DNA of 48,154 nt from Desulfobulbaceae bacterium. GTDB taxonomy: Bacteria; Bacteroidota; Ignavibacteria; Kapaibacteriales; UBA2268. Below are positions 14,051-22,990 of this stretch, one piece after another (position 1 is the stretch's first letter; every line of letters begins with the position of its first letter). The stretch covers positions 1 to 48,154 of the forward strand of contig JAGXRP010000045.1 in NCBI GenBank assembly GCA_018335795.1, written 5' to 3'. The notes under the pieces were generated by a model, which was not told where the DNA came from, made no database searches, and saw nothing but the letters and a program-made list of their open reading frames with translations. The position numbers and the translations under genes were made by a program.

Positions 14051-16264
14051 ATGAAAAAAAATCTTTACATTTTGCTAATCATATTTTTAGGCTCAACGGC
14101 ATATTCGAATGCTGAAGTTATTTCAGGAAACGTGTATGATGCTGTTTCCGGTGATGTATTATCCGGAGCTACAATCAGAGTGGAAGGCACTGCATACGGT
14201 GCAATTGCTGATAGAAACGGAAAATTCACAATAAATCTCAAAAACCCGAAAAGTAATCTGACACTAATTATTTCGATGATTGGTTACGAAACACAAAAAA
14301 TGCAAATTGATTTTAATAATGATAAGATTGATGTTCAAATTATATTGAAAAGCCAACCTCTACAAACCGGAGAAGTTGTTGTTTCTGCTAATAAAAGGGT
14401 GCAAGCAGTTCAGGAAGTGCCAATTTCAGTTTCTGTAATAGATAAGAGGCAACTTGACGCTCGTGGTGTAAGCACATTGGATAGAGCCTTAGAGTACGTT
14501 CCGGGATTGGAAATGAATCAGGATAATGTCAGCATACGCGGCTCATCTGGATTTTCTTTTGGAATTGGCTCAAGAGCAGCGCTGCTTTTGGACGGTAACC
14601 CTTTATTATCAGGTGATAATGGTGATATGAAATTCGATGCATTACCGATGTACAACATAGACAGAATTGAAATTGTAAAAGGTGCAGGCTCGGCTTTATA
14701 TGGTTCAGGGGCTTTAGGTGGTGTTGTTAATTTAATTACCGAGCAACCCCGCGATAAAGCCGACATCAGATTCCGTACTTATGCAGGGTTTTATACTAAG
14801 CCGAGGCACGAGCAATGGGTTTTCACTGATGATTTGCAACATCGTTCGGGATTGAGTGGCTCTTTTTCCCAAAAACTTGGTAAAGTCGGGGTGCTTCTGT
14901 CCGGAGGATATTATAATGATATGGGATACAGAGATTATGATAATACGTATCGAACAAGTATGTTTGGCAAAATCAACTATGATTTTACCGATAGGACAAA
15001 CTTATCAATACTTTTGAACGGTGCCTTTTCTGATGGTAGCGATTGGGTGTATTGGAATAGCCTTGATAGTGCCACACGTCCACCGACTGATACCGATAGG
15101 GAAGTGAGGATCAATTCAGACAAATTTGCTGTTTTTGGGAATTTAAATCATATTTTCAATTCAAACTTTTTTGTTTCTGCCAGAGCGGGCTTCTATCTCA
15201 CTGAATACAGCAATACTTTGCCCACTGACGACTTTGAGCATAGACAATCAAAAGCGATTGCTTTGAATTCTGAAATTCAAGCAAATTATAGTATCACATC
15301 CAGATCAGCTCTAACTTTTGGACTAAATTCAACAAATACTACAGTAAGTTCGATAACATATGGCGACCAAAGGCAGGATATTTACGCAGCATATATTCAG
15401 AATGAATCTAAAATTACGCAAGATTTCCTTATGACTTTAGGTGTAAGGGCAGACTACGAAGATTTCAAGACCAATGAAAGCAATGGTGATTTAGCAGACG
15501 GCGAGCTTGTCTTATCTCCTAAACTTGGTTTAGCCTATAATTACTCTCCAATATTACATTTTCGTGCTTCAGCAGGAGCGGGATTTCGTGCTCCATCTGT
15601 AGCTGAAAGGTTTTCGTCAGTATCCTTCCAAGGATTTGAAGTTCTCCCAAATCCTCAGCTAAAAGCAGAAAAAAGTTGGTCTTTTGAAGTTGGGGCAAAT
15701 TACACAGTTGAGTTTTATGACACTCCAATATATTTTGACATCGCTTTTTTTCAAAATGATTTGTACGATTTGATAGAACCTTCCTTCGTTAGCCCAACGT
15801 CGGCTACCATATTATTTCAAAATGTGACAAGAGCTAAAATTCAGGGGTTAGAATTCGCCACAAAATCATTCATAGCCGGCTTTCTTGGTTTAGAAAGTTC
15901 ATTAACATACATGAACCCAAGAAATTTGGCAAATGATGAAATTTTGAATTATCGTTCAGAAATTTTGTGGTATAATCGCTTATTAATACCTTATGGTGAT
16001 TTTGAATTGCAAGCTGATTACCGCTTCAAATCAAGAGTAAAGAATATTGACCCCCAGTTAGGCATTCTTGTCAGAGACGCTGACGCACGGGTTGATATGC
16101 ACGTTGTAGATGCAAGATTGATATACGATATGACAAACTTAACCGGACAGCAACTAAAACTTACAATGAACATAAGCAACGTATTTGATTATTATTACAC
16201 GACAATGGTCGGAAACTTAGGAATCACTCGGATGATTTCTCTCATGCTCGAAGCGCAGTTTTGA
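14051..16264 (+). CDS. TonB-dependent outer-membrane receptor
   Basis: A 737-residue receptor starting at ATG 14051; an in-frame TTG two codons earlier is less likely. After the signal peptide (ending near SNAE), a carboxypeptidase-regulatory-like domain occupies about 20-110 (SGNVYDAVSGDVLSGATIRV and on, then MIGYETQK). Next comes the plug domain (EVVVSANKR, VPISVSVID, VPGLEMNQDNVSIRGSSG, DRIEIVKGAGSALYGSGALGGVVNLIT), and then a 22-strand-type barrel ending in the aromatic-terminal ISLMLEAQF. It imports a ligand with TonB energy; candidates include siderophores, haem or cobalamin, but the sequence does not decide. Its last 48 bp overlap the convergent CPBP protease gene. Confidence 0.93.
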   Translation: MKKNLYILLIIFLGSTAYSNAEVISGNVYDAVSGDVLSGATIRVEGTAYGAIADRNGKFTINLKNPKSNLTLIISMIGYETQKMQIDFNNDKIDVQIILKSQPLQTGEVVVSANKRVQAVQEVPISVSVIDKRQLDARGVSTLDRALEYVPGLEMNQDNVSIRGSSGFSFGIGSRAALLLDGNPLLSGDNGDMKFDALPMYNIDRIEIVKGAGSALYGSGALGGVVNLITEQPRDKADIRFRTYAGFYTKPRHEQWVFTDDLQHRSGLSGSFSQKLGKVGVLLSGGYYNDMGYRDYDNTYRTSMFGKINYDFTDRTNLSILLNGAFSDGSDWVYWNSLDSATRPPTDTDREVRINSDKFAVFGNLNHIFNSNFFVSARAGFYLTEYSNTLPTDDFEHRQSKAIALNSEIQANYSITSRSALTFGLNSTNTTVSSITYGDQRQDIYAAYIQNESKITQDFLMTLGVRADYEDFKTNESNGDLADGELVLSPKLGLAYNYSPILHFRASAGAGFRAPSVAERFSSVSFQGFEVLPNPQLKAEKSWSFEVGANYTVEFYDTPIYFDIAFFQNDLYDLIEPSFVSPTSATILFQNVTRAKIQGLEFATKSFIAGFLGLESSLTYMNPRNLANDEILNYRSEILWYNRLLIPYGDFELQADYRFKSRVKNIDPQLGILVRDADARVDMHVVDARLIYDMTNLTGQQLKLTMNISNVFDYYYTTMVGNLGITRMISLMLEAQF

Positions 16265-17116
16265 TTTGAAGAAGTACTTATACAATAAGCTAATTGTTAA
16301 TATAGCGACCAAAGCAAGTCCAAGCTCTCTAAACATATCGTTATTATCTTGAATTACTTTCATATATGACGTTGAATCAAAGGTCATAGTGATAAAGGTG
16401 ATTGCATTGTTGATGAAATGGATAATTATTGCGGGGTAAATACTTCCTGTGATAATTACCGTGATCCCAAGATAAAATCCTATGATGAATAACATTATAA
16501 AGCTTACAGGTTGGAAATGGATAGCCGCGAATAATAATGATGTCAAGATGAGCGATGAGCGTATGGAAATATATTGCTGAGTTTTTGAAAGCAACATTCC
16601 TCTGAAAAACAACTCTTCGCATATTGCAGGAGTTGCTGCTCCTGCTAAAAGAACAATCCAAATTTGGACAAAATTTGCGCTATCTAATTTAAAAATTCCT
16701 CGATAAAAATTATCTAAAGTTTCAAATTGATTAGCTAACCATGCTCCCATTTCGTTAGGTAACAAGTATATTGCAAATGTTATAATCGAACTTTCGAGTA
16801 CAATTATTGCAAGCCAACCCAATGCAAGGGGTGCAATCCAAATTATAGGAAAATTCCAATTCAATTTAAGACTTTCTTTTAAATTACCGGAACGTTTAGC
16901 TATAACTACTGCCAGTAAAAAGAAAGTTCCAAATTGAGACAGTACTATCCACGGTAAATCAATATTCAAATTGAAATCAGTATCCGATGAATCAATCAAG
17001 AATGTAAAAGCAACTTGAACGAATGCAAACATAATTGTAAGCGCAATTAATACACATACGATTTTCAGGTAAAATTTGGCTAAAGTTGACTGAGGTTTTT
17101 CGAAATTTTCTTGCAT
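16217..17116 (-). CDS. CPBP-family intramembrane metalloprotease
   Basis: A 299-residue polytopic membrane protein of the CPBP (Abi/CAAX-protease) family. The three motifs are present: EELFFRGMLL, the LLFAAIHFQP histidine and IIIHFINNA. The ATG at 17116 (MQENFEKPQST) is chosen because a longer frame up to 17272 would overlap the divergent gene at 17220 and adds an implausible extra hydrophobic segment. The C-terminus (KSKLRFEHERNHPSDS) lies antisense to the end of the TonB receptor gene (16217-16264). Targets of such proteases in this group are unknown; roles in prenyl-protein processing or self-immunity are only known elsewhere. Confidence 0.88.
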   Translation of the reverse strand: MQENFEKPQSTLAKFYLKIVCVLIALTIMFAFVQVAFTFLIDSSDTDFNLNIDLPWIVLSQFGTFFLLAVVIAKRSGNLKESLKLNWNFPIIWIAPLALGWLAIIVLESSIITFAIYLLPNEMGAWLANQFETLDNFYRGIFKLDSANFVQIWIVLLAGAATPAICEELFFRGMLLSKTQQYISIRSSLILTSLLFAAIHFQPVSFIMLFIIGFYLGITVIITGSIYPAIIIHFINNAITFITMTFDSTSYMKVIQDNNDMFRELGLALVAILTISLLYKYFFKSKLRFEHERNHPSDS

Positions 17117-17219
17117 ACTGTCCAATAAGCTAAAATTTAATACTTCGTTAATACAAATATAATTTAAATTTGTTAAATTGCAGATTGGGTTATGATTAAA
17201 AATATAAATTGTTATTAGT

Positions 17220-20200
17220 ATGAAAAATTTCGTCATTACTATATTTGTTTGTTTTGCGACATACAACGCCACACTAAGTCAGCCTGTATTGATAAGTGAA
17301 TATTTGATTGGTAGTTTAGAATGGACAGAGCTTCTAATTATAGAAGACAACGTATCACTTGTCGGGTATAAAATCCGTGATAACAGCCAAGATGAAAGTT
17401 GGATGGGAGGAGTAATATTTAAAGATCATCGTCTGTGGCGAAATTTAAGACGCGGGACTGTTATAATAATCAACCACCAGGGATTTTCAGTTGATGAAAA
17501 TAAAGATGATGGGTATATTGAAATTGGTAAACAAAGCGGTTTGCATTTCACTCCCTACATGGAAGATGGAAGTTTGACTGATTGGGCAGATAGAGGACTT
17601 AATTTGAATTTCACAAGCGATATGATTCAACTACTTGACCCTGATGGCAATCATGTTCATGTTTTAGCTCACGTCAGTCTCGCCGATAAACAAGCATTAT
17701 TTGCAAGCCTTCCCAATCCTAAAATTGGAGTCCAAGGCGCATCGCCCGGGCAGGGTTATTCTTTACGTGTTGTGCCGGGCGCAAACAAATCTCAATACGG
17801 TGGCGGACTTAGCAACACACTTGCAGCGCTGGATAATACTCATATTTCAAAGGGAAAAGCTAATAATTCTAATTTGAGCAAAGATATTAATCAGTTGTAT
17901 TGGCGTGAATTGAGACAACCTGATTGGACCAATCCTGCTATGACCGGAACTCAAATTGTAGGTCCAAACAAAGACCAGATTCGCTTAGAATGGACAGCTG
18001 CAAGCTCGATTTCCGACCCAATCGAAGGATATATGATTCTCCGCTATGTGGACAATGACAGTTTCGAGCCTACAATCGAAGATGGAAAAATATATACTAT
18101 TGGTCAAACTTGGGGACCTTATACTTTGATTGGATATGTGACTGATTTGACAAAGACTGAATTTATTGATAAATTTGATGCAATCCCGGGTGTAAAATTT
18201 GAATGCGGTAGGAAATACGGTTATCGTGTATATGCTTATAGATATAATCGAAGCGATTTTGAAGCCGACTTAATTGATGTACAAATAACTAATGGTAGAG
18301 GCAGGTCATACAACGAAAATCAATTTGCTCAATCGGTTGGCATTTCTAAAGCAATTCCGCCGAAACCTGTCATTACATCCCTTGGTGACATTACAACTAT
18401 TTGTAGCAATGTTGAACTTGAATTGACATCAAGTATTAAGGATTTAACAAAATATTCGTTTCAATGGTTTAACACAGCCGATGCGAGCTTCACAAGCACC
18501 GAACATACTGTAATTGTAAAAAAATCGGGGCATTATTATTTAGAAATTACCGATAAAAATTCCGGTTGTATATCAGGTTCAAACACAATCACAATAACTG
18601 TGCTTGATGCACCTGAAGTATATGTCACCGACCCATTGACATTCAAAACTTTTGCTAAAGATACGATTATTCAGCTTTGTATAGGTCAAAATCAAATACT
18701 ACGCGGTTTAGTCACTCCGACTCAATCTGATGGATTTTACTGGTTAAAAGATGGAAATGAATTTTCTCGAAATAATGAGATTGTTGTTGCCCAGGACGGC
18801 GTTTATCAATTCGTTGCAGTTAAGAGCGGATTATGCAGTGATAGTTCTTACCGAATTGAAATCAGAATTATTAACCCTGATTTTACTTTGAGTGACGCAT
18901 CTCTGAGTTTCAATGCCGATACAGACCCGGAAAAAGACTTAACAATCACGAATAATACTAACAAAGATATTATTTTTAGTGCAAGCGATGTGATTATCAC
19001 AGGTGACGGCTTTACGATTGTTTCTCCACAACCGGAACCGATTAAAAATATTTACACAATTCCTGCAAATTCTTCTATTGTTTTCAAAATTAGATTTGCA
19101 CCTGTTGGTTTTGGAACACGCGACGGTCAAATCGCGTTTAGAGGACCATGCAATGTAACAAAAGTTACATCAATGACCGGACTCAGACCTAATCAAGGTG
19201 TATCAGTTCTTGACCCAGCCCCGAGAGATATTAACTTTGGTATAGTTCCTTTGAATTGCGATCAATTGATGGATTCTTCTATAACATTATTCTCTACAGG
19301 ACCTGATAAATTCATGATTTCAAAACCTGTAATGATGTTTGGTTATTTTGATGTTTCATCACCAAGATTTAACAATCCAAACGAGAAAACGGTCTTAAAT
19401 GAAAATAACCAGATGGCATTAACTGTCAGAGTTTTGGCTAACACTCCCGGAATTTATATTGACACAGCCTTAATCGCTTATCATGTAATAACTGAGCCGA
19501 ATAAAGTTGATACAATGAAAATACATCTATCAATCGAAATTATTGACCCTAAATTAGATTTCAGCACATTAGTGTTCGATTTTTCCAATTTGCCGACTTG
19601 CGTTTCCGAAATTGATACTTTTATTACAGTTTCAAATAACACTACTTATCCTTTCAATTTGAACAAGCAAGGAGCGGATAATCGCTTTTTAATTGTTGAG
19701 GCTTTCCCGATTGTGATCGGGGCTAACTCGCAAGTAGATGTGAAAATCAAAATCAGATTTACTACAACCGATACTTACTTCGTAAATATTCCTTATTTGC
19801 CTTGCACCATGTTATCTCCACAAATTGCAATTATTCCACCACAAATCGAACTCGAAATTACAGTTAAGAACGAAATTGATTTCGGAATAATAAAGAATTG
19901 CGAAGAATCCGGAACAGTTACATTGGATTTTGATATAAATGCCTCAAATATAGGTGGATATATTGGAAATATCATTCATTCAGGAACTCACTTTTCTTCG
20001 AATGTAACTCAAAATAAAATTTTGAATCAAAACTCTAATAAATTCACTGTTACATTAGACCAAACTGTGCCCGGTATTTACCTTGATTCACTTGTATTTG
20101 TAATCAAACCTTGTGATGAAAGAATTGTGATTAAGTTAAAAGCGGAGCGCACAAATCCATTGTCACCTCAAATTGAGGGGCTTTTAATTACTTTTGGTTC

Positions 20201-21212
20201 TGATGCCTTAGGAGTTGTCGAACAATTCAATCAAACATGGACAAATCCAGACCCAACTGAAGATTTGATCATCACATCCATTACAGTTCCGGCACCTTTT
20301 GAGTTGATTTCTCACACACCGGCTGATTTTCCTTTGATAATTCCGCCTCAAGGCAATATCATTATTGTATATGAATTCAAACGTTTAGTAGGTGGAGATT
20401 ATACCGATTATGTCACAGCAAATGTTGCTCAGCCCTGCAATTTGACAATTGAATTCGGCATAACCGGCGAAGCCGTTGATGATAGAATGGTAAGAATAGA
20501 TTCGGAAATACGACCATCAAACATCGTTGCCGAATTGGGTGCAGTTTTCGATATTCCGATATTTATGTTTGTGCAGGACGGATTCGCTATCAACGGCACG
20601 GGAGCAGAATCATTGAGCCTTTATATAAGCTATGAGCCAACAATGCTCTACCCTGAAAACGTAGTTGTTAGTGCAAATTACATTAATAGTATCACACAAG
20701 CCTCTATAATTGAAAGCCAACCCGGTAAATTAATCGTTAATGCAAATTTGAGTAATTTGGAAAATCTCGTCTCCGGTAATTGGTTCAATATCCGTGCTCA
20801 AGCCCTGTTAGGCAATAAAATTGTAGGACCATTAGTAATTGACAGTGTAGTTTTCACATCAATTATTATGATTGACGTTGAAGAGTTTGAAGGGCAATTG
20901 CAAATAGTCGGGAATTGTGATTTGGACAGCCGATTGTTGGATTTATCCGGCAACGTAGGAATGGTACTGACAGGTGCGAACCCACTTTCGGGAACAACGG
21001 AACTTGTGTATAGCACCGTAACAGAGGATTTGACTGCAATCAAGATTTACAATTCCTTTGGTGAATTAGTCGAGACGCTCGTAGAAGGAAACTTCAAACC
21101 CGGCAACTACACAATAACAATAGACGCCGCGAAATATTCGAGTGGCGCATATTTAATTAGGATGATAAGCGGAATGGCAGTCCGCACCGAAAAACTGATA
21201 ATATTGAATTAG
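17220..21212 (+). CDS. 1330-residue T9SS-exported surface protein with repeated beta-sandwich domains
   Basis: A secreted protein with signal peptide ending near LSQP (residue 21). An N-terminal lamin-tail-like domain covers about 20-160 (ISEYLIGSLEWTELLII, GYKIRDNS). A fibronectin-like segment follows, then an Ig/PKD-like part (ITTICSNVELELTSS, then GCISGSNTITITV). Several ASPM-SPD2-Hydin-like repeats include LTITNNTNKDIIF and SIVFKIRFAPVGFGTRDG. A cohesin-like region lies near 1105-1240. The last 80 residues form a Por/T9SS type A sorting domain (IKIYNSFGELVETL, GNYTITIDAAKYSSGAYLIRM, KLIILN). It is therefore probably a cell-surface or secreted adhesion/scaffold protein. No catalytic motif was noticed. 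Confidence 0.88.
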   Translation: MKNFVITIFVCFATYNATLSQPVLISEYLIGSLEWTELLIIEDNVSLVGYKIRDNSQDESWMGGVIFKDHRLWRNLRRGTVIIINHQGFSVDENKDDGYIEIGKQSGLHFTPYMEDGSLTDWADRGLNLNFTSDMIQLLDPDGNHVHVLAHVSLADKQALFASLPNPKIGVQGASPGQGYSLRVVPGANKSQYGGGLSNTLAALDNTHISKGKANNSNLSKDINQLYWRELRQPDWTNPAMTGTQIVGPNKDQIRLEWTAASSISDPIEGYMILRYVDNDSFEPTIEDGKIYTIGQTWGPYTLIGYVTDLTKTEFIDKFDAIPGVKFECGRKYGYRVYAYRYNRSDFEADLIDVQITNGRGRSYNENQFAQSVGISKAIPPKPVITSLGDITTICSNVELELTSSIKDLTKYSFQWFNTADASFTSTEHTVIVKKSGHYYLEITDKNSGCISGSNTITITVLDAPEVYVTDPLTFKTFAKDTIIQLCIGQNQILRGLVTPTQSDGFYWLKDGNEFSRNNEIVVAQDGVYQFVAVKSGLCSDSSYRIEIRIINPDFTLSDASLSFNADTDPEKDLTITNNTNKDIIFSASDVIITGDGFTIVSPQPEPIKNIYTIPANSSIVFKIRFAPVGFGTRDGQIAFRGPCNVTKVTSMTGLRPNQGVSVLDPAPRDINFGIVPLNCDQLMDSSITLFSTGPDKFMISKPVMMFGYFDVSSPRFNNPNEKTVLNENNQMALTVRVLANTPGIYIDTALIAYHVITEPNKVDTMKIHLSIEIIDPKLDFSTLVFDFSNLPTCVSEIDTFITVSNNTTYPFNLNKQGADNRFLIVEAFPIVIGANSQVDVKIKIRFTTTDTYFVNIPYLPCTMLSPQIAIIPPQIELEITVKNEIDFGIIKNCEESGTVTLDFDINASNIGGYIGNIIHSGTHFSSNVTQNKILNQNSNKFTVTLDQTVPGIYLDSLVFVIKPCDERIVIKLKAERTNPLSPQIEGLLITFGSDALGVVEQFNQTWTNPDPTEDLIITSITVPAPFELISHTPADFPLIIPPQGNIIIVYEFKRLVGGDYTDYVTANVAQPCNLTIEFGITGEAVDDRMVRIDSEIRPSNIVAELGAVFDIPIFMFVQDGFAINGTGAESLSLYISYEPTMLYPENVVVSANYINSITQASIIESQPGKLIVNANLSNLENLVSGNWFNIRAQALLGNKIVGPLVIDSVVFTSIIMIDVEEFEGQLQIVGNCDLDSRLLDLSGNVGMVLTGANPLSGTTELVYSTVTEDLTAIKIYNSFGELVETLVEGNFKPGNYTITIDAAKYSSGAYLIRMISGMAVRTEKLIILN

Positions 21213-21219
21213 ATATTTT

Positions 21220-21356
21220 TTCTCCAGTAACTTTTTACTCTTTCAACTGTCTATACTTTTAGGTAGAGTATATTCTTTGGAAAAGTTTTTTATATTTGGG
21301 AAATTGAAATAGGCTAAAAACCTGATTTACTTTTGAAAATTTAGAAAGGTGAACCC
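21220..21356 (+). promoter_or_regulatory. leader copy B: promoter-like block, UTR hairpin and RBS
   Basis: Positions 21220-21306 match leader A (minus 2188-2103), and 21299-21386 match leader C (22195-22283). It contains a TATATTTG box at 21291-21298, the hairpin AGGCT-AAA-AACCT at 21311-21323 (one mismatch) and an AGAAAGGTG ribosome-binding site before ATG 21357. The block begins eight bases after the stop of the preceding T9SS cargo gene. Confidence 0.7.
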
Positions 21357-21455
21357 ATGAAACAAAAGGGTCAACTGAATAGAGAAGGAGATTACACAGG
21401 TAGAAAGAGTACAGAGGCGGTTCAAAAACACAACCTGCACCCAATTTATTTATAA
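21357..21455 (+). CDS. 32-codon leader peptide or remnant (MKQKGQLNRE type)
   Basis: An ATG with a good ribosome-binding site opens MKQKGQLNREGDYTGRKSTE, followed by AVQKHNLHPIYL and a TAA. The first ten codons match the start of the gene at 22253 almost exactly and resemble the leader at 2052. The middle part, GRKSTEAVQ, recalls the YKSTRVQ period of the microsatellite leader A. No signal peptide follows. The next gene (21484) has its own start 28 bp later. This could be a decayed head of a surface gene, or a short translated leader. The peptide itself has no recognised function. Confidence 0.45.
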   Translation: MKQKGQLNREGDYTGRKSTEAVQKHNLHPIYL

Positions 21456-21483
21456 TAAGTATAATTTATTAAAGGACTTTGAA

Positions 21484-22116
21484 ATGAAACGATTTATTCT
21501 TGTGATGTGTACTTTTTGTTTCATTCTTATCGCTTGTGAGAAAGGAACTACACCCCAAATTATTGACACAAGCGTACTGATACCACTAAAATTGGGCAAT
21601 TCTTGGGTTTACAAAGAGATTGATTATTGGAATCCGGTAGCTACAACAAGTCAATTTTCATTAACTGTGGATTCCGCTGTTCAATTTCAGGGAGAAACAC
21701 ATTATAAGATGAGAATTACAGATATTCAAACTGATGAAACTATGATAATTGACGCATATTTCATCAACAAAGCTGACGGTCATCATTTTATTTATATACC
21801 GGAAGATGGGGAACCGGATGTGACATTATTTAAATACCCAACTTTCGATGGTGAGATAATCAGTGAAGACGAGTATTTTAAATTTTATGTTGAATCGGTT
21901 AATGCTGAATATACCACTCCTGCCGGCAAGTTTAAGTGCATCAAGTATGTTTCAATTGTAACAATTGACGGCAAAGAATATGAAAAAACAATCAACTATA
22001 TTGCTCCTGGGATAGGGAGGATTGCAGATGAGACATATGATAAATCTCCAAATCTTGAAGATGCACCTTGGAATCTCACGAGTATTTCAACTTTGATGTC
22101 CTATAAGCTAAAATAA
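21484..22116 (+). CDS. lipoprotein of unknown function
   Basis: A 210-residue predicted lipoprotein (KRFILVMCTFCFILIAC, lipobox Cys18). The mature chain begins with a segment seen in many Bacteroidota surface lipoproteins, VLIPLKLGNSWVYKEIDYW, followed by predicted beta-strands. PAGKFKCIKYVS and NYIAPGIGRIADE near the C-terminus also recur in that loose family. ATG 21484 follows AAAGGAC at good spacing. It lies downstream of leader copy B and would share its transcript. The function is unknown. Confidence 0.75.
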   Translation: MKRFILVMCTFCFILIACEKGTTPQIIDTSVLIPLKLGNSWVYKEIDYWNPVATTSQFSLTVDSAVQFQGETHYKMRITDIQTDETMIIDAYFINKADGHHFIYIPEDGEPDVTLFKYPTFDGEIISEDEYFKFYVESVNAEYTTPAGKFKCIKYVSIVTIDGKEYEKTINYIAPGIGRIADETYDKSPNLEDAPWNLTSISTLMSYKLK

Positions 22117-22194
22117 GCTCTATAAGCATACGGTGCAAGCGGAGACATGATTTTTTTGTCTGCATTTGTTTAAAACTGACTAAATAGAATTTGT

Positions 22195-22252
22195 GAAAAT
22201 TGAAATAGGTTAAAAACCTGATTTACTTTTGAAAAATTAGAAGGGTGTACCC
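22195..22252 (+). promoter_or_regulatory. leader copy C: UTR hairpin and RBS
   Basis: Near-identical to 21299-21356, and the identity continues through the first eleven codons of the gene. The UTR hairpin AGGTT-AAA-AACCT (22207-22219) is perfectly paired here. AGAAGGGTG before the ATG is the ribosome-binding site. The upstream promoter block of copies A and B is not clearly present. Confidence 0.65.
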
Positions 22253-22915
22253 ATGAAACAAAAGGATCAACTGAATAGAGAAGTACTAAAATTCATTTTG
22301 CTCGCTATTATATTCGCGATGCTTGGCTCGAGCATCGCTTATACTGATGATTGGAGAGCTGATTCGATTAGAATACAACCTGTTGATAAAGTAGCTGATA
22401 CGACTTCTAAATGGCCAGGTATTATATTAATTGGTGGGGGTGGGATTGCTTATTTCAGTGAGTACATCTCATATTATTTTCATAAAGCTCCCGTTGTAAA
22501 TTTAGGAATCGAAATCCCATTTACAAAATCACACATATACGCTCTTGAAATTATGACTCATTCATGGTTAGCTCGTGTTAAAGATTCCGCCTATAAAGGA
22601 GATTACTTAAACAGAAATTATTTCCAATATAATCAGAATCATTACACACAAATTGGTATTTCTGCAGTTTTAAGAGGTTATATAGTTGCTTCTAAAGTTT
22701 CCAAGTTTCGTGTATTTTGGCATTTCGGTTGGCTTTTTTGGGGTAAAAAGGATTATAATTCTCTTGACTTGGGATTAGGCTTAAATTATAAATTCACTGA
22801 TGTTTTAAGACTACAGTTTAGCTATCGAATCTTGTCTGGGATTCCAAATATTGCTGATGGTTCTACATTTACAACCCCAAATTTACTATTATTAAATGTT
22901 TGTTATAAATTATAA
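22253..22915 (+). CDS. exported protein, probable small outer-membrane beta-barrel
   Basis: A 220-residue protein beginning MKQKDQLNREVLKFILLAI: the shared leader residues lead straight into a signal peptide hydrophobic core (FILLAIIFAMLGSSIAYT), cleaved near residue 34. The remainder has alternating hydrophobic/aromatic strands (PVVNLGIEIPF, YTQIGISAVLRGYIV, LDLGLGLNYKF, LRLQFSYRILSG, LLLLNVCYKL) ending in an aromatic/Leu C-terminus, as in 8-strand outer-membrane barrels. It shows how the leader serves as the n-region of a signal peptide when no repeat tract intervenes. The function is unknown. Confidence 0.7.
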   Translation: MKQKDQLNREVLKFILLAIIFAMLGSSIAYTDDWRADSIRIQPVDKVADTTSKWPGIILIGGGGIAYFSEYISYYFHKAPVVNLGIEIPFTKSHIYALEIMTHSWLARVKDSAYKGDYLNRNYFQYNQNHYTQIGISAVLRGYIVASKVSKFRVFWHFGWLFWGKKDYNSLDLGLGLNYKFTDVLRLQFSYRILSGIPNIADGSTFTTPNLLLLNVCYKL

Positions 22916-22938
22916 TTGAGATTGTTGACCTAAACTGT

Positions 22939-22955
22939 AAACCTTCCGAAGGTTT
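22939..22955. terminator. hairpin between convergent genes
   Basis: AAACCTT-CCG-AAGGTTT is a perfect 7-bp stem with 3-nt loop in the gap between the convergent genes 22253-22915 and 22991-23620. There is no strong T tract, so terminator function is tentative. Confidence 0.4.
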
Positions 22956-22990
22956 AAATCATCTTGTTTCTCCCAAAACATAACGAGAAT

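Noticed and set aside
17117-17272. N-terminal extension of the CPBP protease to 17272
   Set aside because: It would overlap the start of the divergent T9SS cargo gene and its promoter; ATG 17116 gives a normal CPBP protein.
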